Assembly (NCBI GenBank): GCA_902459845.2
Contig: CABPSV020000272.1
Span: 1 to 11,418 of the forward strand
Direction: 5' to 3'
Length of the DNA stretch: 11,418 nucleotides
DNA from: Hepatocystis sp. ex Piliocolobus tephrosceles
Taxonomy: Eukaryota > Apicomplexa > Aconoidasida > Haemosporida > Plasmodiidae
Made by a program: the position numbers and the translations under genes. Below the pieces are notes generated by a model, which searched no databases, was not told the DNA's origin, and saw only the letters and a list, made by a program, of their open reading frames with translations. Numbering within the stretch: position 1 is the first letter of the stretch; every line of letters begins with the position of its first letter. Positions 1 through 11,418 of the stretch are shown in pieces.

Positions 1-101
1 AAATACAGTTAATTACGATATAAAATCCTTTTTTTTTTTTAAAAAAATAAAATAATATAAAATTTAAAATAACAAAGTTAAAATAATCGGTTGGTTTATT
101 T

Positions 102-139
<38 letters not shown>

Positions 140-309
140 AAACCAATTTTTTATATATACACAAATAAACATATACTCTCACCAAAAATACAGGTTTAAT
201 TATACAAAAAAAGTGTTGATTAATTTGTAAGGAATATAGGTACATAAAAACGAATAGTTCTGAAATTTTTTTTTTTTTTTTTTATAATATACAAAAAAAT
301 GTTATATTT
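1..309. other. 3' flank of CLK3, no gene seen
   Basis: This AT-rich stretch follows the CLK3 stop codon on the minus strand. It holds a run of 32 A at 106-137 and a T run near 267-283. No open frame of useful complexity or RNA gene was seen. It probably includes the 3' UTR of CLK3, but no cleavage site can be assigned. Confidence 0.7.
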
Positions 310-4282
<3,973 letters not shown>

Positions 4283-5638
4283 TTTTTATTTTGTTAATAC
4301 GATATAATATGTGTATATATGTATGTGTATATATGTATGTATTTTATACAACACAATTACTTTATTCTTGTACTCACTATTTTTTCACGTATTCGTACCA
4401 TTCGAAATGTCATCTGTTTTTTTTTCCTTCTTTTTTTTTCCTTTTTTTTAATAAAATTTTAAAAAAAACAAAAAGAAAAAAAACAAGATATTTATATGTT
4501 ATTATGCGTGTTTATACGTATTTCGGTGCATACCTACAAAGATTTAAATAATATATTAAAGATGTGTATGTATGCATGTATGTGTATATGCATGTAACTA
4601 TATATATATATATATATGTTCATCAATTTTCGAACAAATCAATTTACTAGTGCGTACCTTATTAGCTACATGAAATTGGTGGTTTCTTTATGCCTCATTC
4701 TTTTTATTCATTTCATGTGTTTATATTTTCAAAAGCATCTTGACACGAAATAAAATAAAAAAAAAATTTAGTTTCTTTTGTTTCTTTAATAATAACATAT
4801 AAATAAATATATATATATATACATATACATATATATACGTATGAAATATGAACTATACAAATATAAACGCATGTATATGTGTACATATATACGTATCTGT
4901 ATATGTTTATATGTATATGTTTATATGTATGTGAATATGTTAGAAAGTTACTTATTCTTTACTGAAATATTTGTTCTACTCAATAATCATATTGGCTCGC
5001 TATATTTTTTTTTTTTTTACTATAAAGACAATATTTATCACCTTATTCATATATAAAAAAAAATAAATATATATAGATAAATATATATAAAATATTATAA
5101 GTAAATCTATATAAAAATATATACGTATGTATGAATAATAATACAATTTGTTTTGTTAAAATTATAATTATTATATATAATAAAATTACGTAAAATGAAT
5201 GTAAAGTAAAAAGTTGTTAAGTAAAAAAAATATGTACGTAAATGTATTACATGTATTATGTATATACAAGGTATAGTATGATTATTTAAGATTAAAATAA
5301 GAAAATAATAAGCAAAGCAGTAATGTAAAATATATGTATGTAACAACTGTTGTTAACACTTTTGTATATGTTATAATATATATAAATTTACTAGAATCTA
5401 CGACAAAATAACGTTCTCTATGTTCATATTTAAATATTAACGCATTTTATTTCAAATATAAATGTTTTAAATGTATACTCATTTTTGTTTTTATTGTCCT
5501 TCGCGTTTTTTTTTTTTTTTTTTTTTTTTAAATCAATATTTTCTTATAAATATGTCATACATGTTAACTTCTGACTGCTCATGCTTATAAAATTTAAATA
5601 AAATTACAGTTTGCACTCTATAAGTATAAATGTGTTAT

Positions 5639-5673
<35 letters not shown>

Positions 5674-5685
5674 GTTGAATGATGT

Positions 5686-5731
5686 TATATGTGTGTGTGT
5701 GCGTGCGTGCGTGCATATATACATATATATA
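5686..5731. repeat. 46-bp alternating purine/pyrimidine tract with GT/GC core
   Basis: Every step from 5686 to 5731 alternates purine and pyrimidine. The core at 5691-5714 is GT repeats followed by GCGT repeats, which is GC-rich against a surrounding composition of almost pure A+T. A separate (AT)n run lies just before it at about 5643-5669. This is classical Z-DNA-prone sequence in the CLK3 upstream region, roughly 1.4 kb from its ATG. Confidence 0.85.
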
Positions 5732-5836
5732 ATAAATACAGAACGATATAAATACGAAACATATTAAATGTTTTTCCACTACATTTTCTTTCTTTCAATT
5801 TGTTAAATAACTTGTTAACACTGTTTATTATATATC

Positions 5837-5869
<33 letters not shown>

Positions 5870-6067
5870 CAGATATAATAAAATAATAAATATATATATA
5901 CATACATACATAAATATATATATTATATTTTTGTTTTTTTTCTTAATTTCTGTCTTATACCATATGCTCAATAAATATATACTGTTTTTAAACAAAATAT
6001 TTCAAATATTTATTTTTAATAGTTATTTTGTGTTCATTGTAGTTCCATTTATTAATATATGCATATA

Positions 6068-6101
<34 letters not shown>

Positions 6102-6170
6102 TTCTATGAATATTCTTTTATTTATCTCTGATTTTTTAAAAATTAGCATGTTTATATTTAACAACTAACT

Positions 6171-6202
<32 letters not shown>

Positions 6203-6713
6203 TGATTTTTCACGTAATTTTCTTATTAAAATTTTTTGTATTATATACGTAACATATTTGGATATTTCAAAATGTTTGAGAGAAAAAAAAAAAAAATTAT
6301 ATATGTACATATGCAGTTTATTTTTTTTTTCAGCTTAATTTTAAATTATATGTGATTCATATTTTTTTTTTCTTCTTATCCCTTATATTATTATATTTAA
6401 AAAATTGCGTTATAAAATATCACTACTATTTCTGCAATAGTAATTCAATTGCAAAAAATGTTTGATGTTTGATGCTTCTGCTTTTTTTTATTTTTTTTAT
6501 AACACTTGTTTTTTAAAGCAAGCTAAGCTTTGTTTATATTAAAAAACTTATTTGATAAATTAAATAAATTTTTACATACTAGGGTTACGTATATAAACTA
6601 CATTTGAATTTTTTTTTTTTTTTTATATTTTTCTATACAGTTCAAGTGCTCAAGTGAAAAACGGTTTAAAAAAAAAAATAAAAAAAAAGTTAAAAAAAAA
6701 AAAATAAAAAAAA

Positions 6714-6795
6714 TTTTAAAAAAATAGTACAAAAAAATTAAAAAAAATAGTACAAAAAAATTAAAAAAAATAGTACAAAAAATTTAAAAAAATAG
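6714..6795. repeat. 23-bp tandem repeat with TAGTAC core
   Basis: TAGTAC hexamers at 6725, 6748 and 6771 are spaced exactly 23 bp apart and joined by A-rich AAAAAAATTAAAAAAAA spacers; a decayed fourth unit follows. The array is intergenic and has no usable open frame. Confidence 0.85.
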
Positions 6796-6999
6796 ATAAA
6801 AAAAAAAAGAATGAATGAAGGACTGAATGGCTGAATGAATGAATAAATAAGCAAATAACAATAATATTGTTGTGACAGAAGTAACAATATATATTACAGT
6901 AATAATAGAAAAAACACAATAATAGTAACTGTTATATGTTAACTTCGAAATAGTACTAGTGATTAATAACTATATTGTTTAATATTTTTCATTCCCCTT

Positions 7000-7062
7000 C
7001 ATTTTCTAATTCTTTTTTTTCATTTTCTAATTCTTTTTTTTCATTTTCTAATTCTTTTTTTT
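7000..7062 (-). repeat. Three perfect 21-bp repeats, open as KKELENE heptads on the minus strand
   Basis: Three identical copies of a 21-bp unit (CATTTTCTAATTC followed by eight T) lie head to tail. On the minus strand one frame reads Lys-Lys-Glu-Leu-Glu-Asn-Glu three times. That frame is bounded by TAA TAA upstream and TGA at 6991-6989, and has no ATG in frame. No acceptor site rescues it. It is annotated as an intergenic repeat, possibly a relic of coding sequence. Confidence 0.8.
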
Positions 7063-7501
7063 ATTACTTAAAAATCATAAGCAATTAAAATATGTATATA
7101 TACTAATTTGTTCATATATATTAATCTCGTATTATATTAAATTTGTATACACTATTCACTATGGTTTTCTAATTTTCATTTTTTCTAAGATGATATATTT
7201 ATTGATTCGTGCAAATATACAAAAAAAAAAAAAAAAAAAAAAAAAAAAACGACAGAACAATTTTATAATAAAGTTAAGTGTTTATTATGATGCTAAAATA
7301 ATTACTATATGTTTAGTACACCTAAATTGGTAATAACAACACGCATACTAATTTTACATCCGCTCGTGTATATTTTTATATAGAAGCATAATGTATAACA
7401 CATAAGCATACAACATACAGCGGTTTTGTTTATATAGAACAGTTTTTGTGGTTTATTTTTTTATTTATTATTTGGAATAATCAAATATACAAGAGAGAAA
7501 T

Positions 7502-7549
7502 AAATAAATGAACAAATAAATGAACAAATAAATGAACAAATAAATTAAC
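7502..7549. repeat. 12-bp tandem repeat AAATAAATGAAC, four units
   Basis: Three exact units and one with a single change lie 172-219 nt past the stop codon of the 315-aa gene, probably in its 3' UTR. Read as AATGAACAAATA on the + strand, the unit is identical to the last unit of that gene's coding array, which lies on the opposite strand. Confidence 0.85.
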
Positions 7550-7720
7550 AAATGTTCAATACAAATGGATTAATTGATTAATGGATTAATCAGTTAAAAA
7601 ATAACAACAAAAAAAAAATACATATGCATACATATACATATATATAGATATATCCGATTTATTAAGTTCGATAGTTGTATTTTTATTTTGTCCGTTCTTA
7701 TTATTAACCCATATATTTAT

Positions 7721-8668
7721 TTAGCTCATGTATTCATCATTACATGTTTTTTTTTGTTTGCCTTTAATCATTAAGTCTAATTCTCTGTTTGTTAAGTAAA
7801 GAAGCTTCTCTTGTATAGCAGTTTCTTCTTCTATAATTTTTTCTAATTCTTTATTTATTTGTTCTAATTCAAACTTTTTATAATTTATTATTGAAGTATT
7901 ATTTTGGTTTACTTCTTCAATAAACACATGTTCGATTTTTACATTTTTTTCCTCATTATATTGTGTTTTTATATATGTATCATGATTATTCGAAAAATAA
8001 TTATTATCTTTGACTTTAATATAAAAATCTTTAGTGGTATCATTATTATCAAAATAGTTAGTACCATATATTTGTTCATTTGGTTGTTCATTTGGTTGTT
8101 CATTTGGTTGTTCATTTGATTGTTCGTTTTTTTGTTCATTTGGTTGTTTATTTTGTTGTTCATTTGGTTGTTCGTTTTTTTGTTCATTTGGTTGTTTATT
8201 TTGTTGTTCGTTTTTTTGTTCATTTGGTTGTTTATTTTGTTGTTCGTTTGGTTGCTCATTTGATTGTTCATTTGGTTGTTCGTTTGGTTGCTCATTTGAT
8301 TGTTCATTTGGTTGTTCGTTTATTTTTTGACATTTTTTTTCATTTTTTTTTAAATTAGGACAAATAAAACTTTTATTTTTATTGGTACTGTTTGAATTCA
8401 AAACTTTATTGGTTTCTTTTTTTGCACCACTATTGCTATTGTTATTATTGTCTCTAATATTTTTATTAATATTTTTATTATAAGATATGGTACCATTGGA
8501 CTTGGTATTGGCAGTTGTAGTATTTTTATTTTTATTGGGATCAAGAAATATTTTCGATTTAATACTTCTATTTACAACGAGAATATGTTCATCTGAGTCA
8601 TCACTTTCGTCTGTACCATCTCCTTCTTCTACACATTTTAAAGCTTTATGTCCATTAAATGTTTTCAT
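7721..8668 (-). CDS. Unidentified Plasmodium protein with NEQX repeats and a C-terminal coiled coil, 315 aa
   Basis: I do not recognise the family. It is a single exon from ATG 8668 to TAA 7721; the AAAAATG context and an in-frame TGA five codons upstream support the start. Residues 12-27 are acidic (EEGDGTDESDDSDE within them). Residues 45-116 are low-complexity, Asn/Lys/Ser/Thr-rich. Residues 117-200 are 21 tetrapeptides, mostly NEQP with NEQS, NEQQ, NEQK and NKQP variants. Residues 264-304 are a Leu/Ile/Glu/Lys-rich heptad-like helix, probably a coiled coil that could mediate dimerisation or partner binding. No signal peptide, membrane segment, PEXEL-like export motif or catalytic motif is apparent. 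It is soluble and highly charged; nuclear or cytosolic location is a guess. It lies 776 bp downstream of the 455-aa gene on the same strand. The non-repeat ends are the parts likely to be conserved between species. Confidence 0.85.
   Translation of the reverse strand: MKTFNGHKALKCVEEGDGTDESDDSDEHILVVNRSIKSKIFLDPNKNKNTTTANTKSNGTISYNKNINKNIRDNNNNSNSGAKKETNKVLNSNSTNKNKSFICPNLKKNEKKCQKINEQPNEQSNEQPNEQPNEQSNEQPNEQQNKQPNEQKNEQQNKQPNEQKNEQPNEQQNKQPNEQKNEQSNEQPNEQPNEQPNEQIYGTNYFDNNDTTKDFYIKVKDNNYFSNNHDTYIKTQYNEEKNVKIEHVFIEEVNQNNTSIINYKKFELEQINKELEKIIEEETAIQEKLLYLTNRELDLMIKGKQKKTCNDEYMS
8069..8320 (-). repeat. 12-bp coding repeat array (21 NEQX tetrapeptides)
   Basis: Twenty-one in-frame 12-bp units encode residues 117-200 of the 315-aa protein. 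Higher-order 36-bp units are visible: NEQQ-NKQP-NEQK occurs three times (residues 141-152, 153-164, 169-180), and another 36-bp block is repeated near 8240-8310. Because the period is a multiple of three, other frames on both strands also stay open here; they are by-products. Confidence 0.92.
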
Positions 8669-9083
8669 TTTTAATACATTTCAGCTTGTTCATATTTTAC
8701 AAAAGTGAAAAAGGTATTATAAAGATATATAAGTTTTGAAGTTACGATTGTTTATATAAAATATGTATATGTATATGTGTATATATATATATATATATCT
8801 ACATATGCTAAGGTTAGCAAAAAGTGTTCTATCAGACGTATACGAACACAAATTCTTTTATTTCCAAAAAAAAAATTAAAATAAAAAAAAAAAACATTGA
8901 AAATTTTTGTAAAATATAACTATGTAAAGAGTAAGACAAAAATTAAACATAATAAGTAAACATAGACCATTTTTTTTTTTTTTTTTATTTTTTTTTTTTA
9001 TAAACTTGTAACCCTTTTCAGTATATTTTCATTTTAATATAGTGCGCCTAATGATTTAATAATAAATCATTTTTATTTATGTG

Positions 9084-9136
<53 letters not shown>

Positions 9137-9444
9137 AGAAGAGGAGGAGGATAAGATACCTCTACGCGATTTTAAGTTCGTAGTAATAGTTATGTCTAAA
9201 ATTTTAATATGCATTTAGAAACAGCATCATTTGTAAAGTTAAAAAAGAAAGCGAATGAAATGAATCAATTTCCGCTATCCACATAAATATATATGTGTGG
9301 ACATTAAAAATATAAGATGAAAAAAAAAAAAAAAAATCATATATATACATATATATATATATATGCATATGTGTACATGTACGCAGAAAGTCAAATGATG
9401 GTTTAAAAAAAAGGAATGAAAATTTTTTTTTTTTTTTGGTATGA
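8669..9444. other. Intergenic region between the 455-aa and 315-aa genes
   Basis: No gene was seen. The region should hold the 3' UTR of the 455-aa gene and the promoter and 5' UTR of the 315-aa gene. It contains a run of 48 A at 9087-9134, followed on the + strand by a purine-rich GAAGAAGAGGAGGAGGATAA segment, a short perfect inverted repeat at 9051-9070 and (AT)n runs near 8779-8798 and 9343-9364. Confidence 0.7.
9087..9134. repeat. Poly(A) homopolymer of 48
   Basis: Forty-eight consecutive A on the + strand, immediately followed by a GAA/GAG-rich purine segment that extends the one-strand purine run to about 70 nt. It lies between the 455-aa and 315-aa genes. Confidence 0.9.
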
Positions 9445-10812
9445 CTACATAACGGAATATAAATTGGCAATTTGTTTTGTAAGGGCAATAACATTTTTCA
9501 ATTCAGATAAATGATTATATGGACATAGGTTAATAAAGATATTCACAATTTTATTTACTTGATTAAGATATAATTTTTTAAATACAAAAACAAACGATGA
9601 TTTTATTTTACTGTGGAGGTTAATATGATAAAAAAAATGATTAACAAATAAAATACAAGATATAACAATAACAACATCAGTGTATTTATTTTCTACATCA
9701 GGTATACAAAGTGTATCATTAAAAACTGATAAAATAAAATTATTTATTATAAATGGAGATCTAGTTATAAACATTATTTCATATAATAGGGAGTATTTAA
9801 AAATATTATTTGACAATGTAAACGATGACGCACATAAACTAAACTTCTCCATAAGAAATAATTTATCTTTTTCACAAAACACAATTTTTGTATTATCTTG
9901 GTCATTACTTACACTACCATTATCACTATCGTTATCACTATTTTTATCACTTTTTTTATCACTATTTTTATCACCTTTTTTATCACTATTTTTATCACTT
10001 CTTTTATCACTATTTTTATCACTTTTTTTATCACTATTTTTATCACTCTTTTTATAACTATTAGATCCCTTTTTTTTTAAACTATGATTCTTTTTTACTG
10101 TCATTGCTTCATTGTATATTAACGATAGTATACTATTTTGCTTATTCAAATGATAGTGTAGTATAAATAAATTATAATCAATGCCATTAAAAATGTTTCT
10201 TATAGACGATAATTTATTATATATTTTTCCATGCATAAATATACAACTTGTTAATGCATATTTAATAAAATTTAAATTCGTAATAGATATAAAATTTGCT
10301 CTTTTTATTTTTTTTTTATTATTAAAAAACATATCATTAAATTTTAACTCGAGTTCTTTTTTAAAAGTAGTTGCTTCGTTTATTTTATCATCATGTGTTT
10401 TTATTTTATCATCATGTGTTTTTATTTTATCATCATGTGTTTTTATTCTATCATCATGTGTTTTTATTTTATCATCATGTGTTTTTATTTTATCATCATG
10501 TGTTTTTATTTTATTTGTGATGGTTGTTATATTTTGGTTGACTTTGTCGTTTTTACTTGGCTCTATTGGATTGCAATCACTTAGTTCTTCTATGTTGTTC
10601 TCCGTTTTCAACTCGAGAGAGTTTAATATGTCTAAATATCTACATTTTAATAAATAAAATAATGTTTTATGTATATTATTGATATTTACATATTCCAAAC
10701 AGTCGTTATCTAAAAGTATATTTTCAGCGATTATTCCAAATACAATCAAAATATTATGTAGTTTTTTTTTTAAATCTTGGTCATCCTCTTCCACCTTACA
10801 TATAAAACTCAT
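9445..10812 (-). CDS. Unidentified Plasmodium protein with two internal repeat arrays, 455 aa
   Basis: I do not recognise the family. It is a single exon from ATG 10812 to TAG 9445; AAAATGAG context and an in-frame TGA six codons upstream support the start. Four parts are visible. Residues 1-75 are a helical, Leu/Ile-rich domain with several Cys. Residues 101-142 are six KIKTHDD heptads. Residues 145-245 are a hydrophobic-helical segment. Residues 256-299 are a Ser-Asp-Lys-Asn/Lys tetrapeptide array, followed by a second helical domain at 305-455. The stretch DVVIVISCILFVNHFFYHI (about 379-397) is hydrophobic enough to be a membrane helix or a buried core helix. No signal peptide or enzymatic motif was seen. 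The ordered segments resemble an all-alpha fold split by two disordered inserts, which is common in Plasmodium. A further small 3' exon cannot be excluded, but none was found. Confidence 0.85.
   Translation of the reverse strand: MSFICKVEEDDQDLKKKLHNILIVFGIIAENILLDNDCLEYVNINNIHKTLFYLLKCRYLDILNSLELKTENNIEELSDCNPIEPSKNDKVNQNITTITNKIKTHDDKIKTHDDKIKTHDDRIKTHDDKIKTHDDKIKTHDDKINEATTFKKELELKFNDMFFNNKKKIKRANFISITNLNFIKYALTSCIFMHGKIYNKLSSIRNIFNGIDYNLFILHYHLNKQNSILSLIYNEAMTVKKNHSLKKKGSNSYKKSDKNSDKKSDKNSDKRSDKNSDKKGDKNSDKKSDKNSDNDSDNGSVSNDQDNTKIVFCEKDKLFLMEKFSLCASSFTLSNNIFKYSLLYEIMFITRSPFIINNFILSVFNDTLCIPDVENKYTDVVIVISCILFVNHFFYHINLHSKIKSSFVFVFKKLYLNQVNKIVNIFINLCPYNHLSELKNVIALTKQIANLYSVM
9916..10047 (-). 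repeat. Coding repeat of SDKN/SDKK tetrapeptides (24-bp period)
   Basis: Eleven 12-bp units encode residues 256-299 of the 455-aa protein. SDKN and SDKK/SDKR/GDKK-like units alternate, giving a 24-bp period, and degrade to SDND and SDNG at the C-terminal side. The peptide is very hydrophilic and should be disordered and exposed. Open frames on the + strand here are shadows. Confidence 0.92.
10387..10512 (-). repeat. Coding repeat of six KIKTHDD heptads (21-bp period)
   Basis: Six 21-bp units encode residues 101-142 of the 455-aa protein. The DNA copies are almost identical, the main change being a T-to-C that turns one Lys into Arg. Near-identity at synonymous positions points to recent expansion or ongoing homogenisation. 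The seven-residue period places a single Ile per turn-pair, too few hydrophobics for a strong coiled coil. Confidence 0.93.
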
Positions 10813-11144
10813 TTTATATAAACATAATCACACCCATATATATATCTAATATTTTACGTTATAATTTAACTATTTTTTCTGTTTTTTTTTGTTTTTTTTT
10901 GCTTTTTTTTTGTATGTAAATACATGAGAAACATGATTACATTTTAATATAGTGACTAATACATTTGTAAATTTAATTTTAAAAACATTTTTTGTTTGTA
11001 TCAAATTATGACTACGCATATACTTCAGATGAGAATAATAAACGTTCATGTGTAATGTCATACATAGTACCTATACATATATATGTATATATTTTTACAT
11101 TTTTTTTATACATAAAATCGTAGATGCGCTCTAAACAATTAAAA

Positions 11145-11176
<32 letters not shown>

Positions 11177-11418
11177 AAAAAAATAAAATAAAATAAAATA
11201 ATAATAATAATAATAATGAATAAGTAAATAAATATTATTACATATGACTGTAACAAACATAATAAACATAAAATGAACGCCAAACTCATAGTGTTGACTT
11301 AACACAGGTGATCAAATGCTAATTTACAAAAATGGAAAAAAAACAAGAATAAATAAAAAAATTTTTTTTTTTTTTTTTTTAAATGTTTAAAAATGTGGTA
11401 AAAAAAAAAAAAAAAAAA
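10813..11418. other. Upstream flank of the 455-aa gene
   Basis: No gene was seen. On the minus strand a 63-codon open frame at 11061-10870 ends in a Lys-rich tail produced by A runs; it has no recognisable features and is likely 5' UTR or promoter. T tracts at 10873-10911 are interrupted by G about every 10 bp. AAATA/TAA microsatellite sequence lies at about 11140-11216 and A/T homopolymers close the window. Confidence 0.65.

Larger units (their letters stand above)
4283..7720. other. 3.4-kb AT-rich intergenic region between the 315-aa gene and CLK3
   Basis: No convincing gene was found on either strand. Open frames here are short, dominated by Tyr/Ile/Phe/Asn, and coincide with (AT)n or homopolymers. 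The stretch should contain the promoter and 5' UTR of CLK3 at its low-coordinate end and the 3' UTR of the 315-aa gene at its high end. Notable contents are the alternating tract at 5686-5731, the 23-bp repeat at 6714-6795, GAAT-type repeats near 6809-6846, the 21-bp repeat at 7000-7062, the 12-bp repeat at 7502-7549 and A runs at 5841-5869, 6175-6203 and 7221-7259. A block of more ordinary complexity at about 4620-4750 might be an untranslated exon of CLK3, but nothing fixes it. Confidence 0.7.

Noticed and set aside
4283..4800. A further N-terminal coding exon for CLK3
   Set aside because: TAA lies two codons before ATG 4282 with no acceptor AG between, and the residue numbering already matches PfCLK3 with an offset of only eight.
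4841..5346. Two 71-79-codon frames in the intergenic region, one per strand
   Set aside because: Composition is almost entirely Tyr, Ile, Phe, Asn and His from AT-rich sequence; no splice sites or motifs support them as exons.
7000..7062. CRISPR-like direct repeats
   Set aside because: The copies abut with no spacers, and the host is eukaryotic; this is a simple tandem repeat.
7904..8358. Open frames in other phases across the NEQX array, including minus-strand Met-Asn-Asn-Gln and plus-strand Val-Val-His-Leu repeats
   Set aside because: A 12-bp repeat keeps any frame open if one unit lacks a stop. Only the NEQX frame extends into non-repetitive sequence on both sides with a supported start.
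9680..10657. Plus-strand frames rich in Leu-Ser-Leu-Phe, Ile-Thr-Phe-Phe and Cys-Val-Phe-Ile-Leu repeats
   Set aside because: They are antisense shadows of the SDKN and KIKTHDD arrays of the 455-aa gene; hydrophobic look is due to reading the complement.
10870..11061. 63-codon minus-strand frame upstream of the 455-aa gene
   Set aside because: The Lys-rich end comes from A tracts, no homology is recognised, and an in-frame stop just upstream of ATG 10812 argues against fusing it to the 455-aa gene.

Overview
The window is nuclear DNA of a malaria parasite (Plasmodium; species not assigned). The evidence is extreme A+T content, dozens of long homopolymer and (AT)n tracts, protein-coding islands in AT-biased codons rich in Asn and Lys, short phase-consistent GT-AG introns, and tandem low-complexity repeats inside coding regions. 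There is no sign of bacterial gene organisation, mobile elements, CRISPR arrays or tRNA/rRNA genes. All three recognisable genes lie on the minus strand, so the window is read from right to left.

Region by region in transcription order: 11418-10813 is the AT-rich upstream flank of an unidentified 455-aa gene (10812-9445) that carries two internal repeat arrays. 9444-8669 is intergenic. 8668-7721 is an unidentified 315-aa gene with 21 Asn-Glu-Gln-X tetrapeptides and a C-terminal coiled coil. 7720-4283 is a 3.4-kb gene-free stretch with several tandem repeats, a Z-DNA-like alternating purine/pyrimidine tract and many poly(A/T) runs. 4282-310 is a nine-exon gene reconstructed here in full; it encodes a 691-aa PRP4-type (CLK3) protein kinase. 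309-1 is its 3' flank.

The best-supported biology is the CLK3/PRP4 kinase, which belongs to the spliceosome-associated kinase family. All eight intron phases agree and the joined protein aligns with human PRPF4B from the DMFA and NWxDxEGYY motifs to the C-terminus. The other two genes look like Plasmodium 'conserved protein, unknown function' loci. I saw no evidence that the three genes form a functional system; adjacency and shared strand are ordinary in Plasmodium. The most unusual structures are the sequence match, in opposite orientation, between the coding repeat of the 315-aa gene and an array just past its stop codon; the nearly perfect 21-bp heptad-encoding repeat in the 455-aa gene; and two long uninterrupted alternating purine/pyrimidine tracts.
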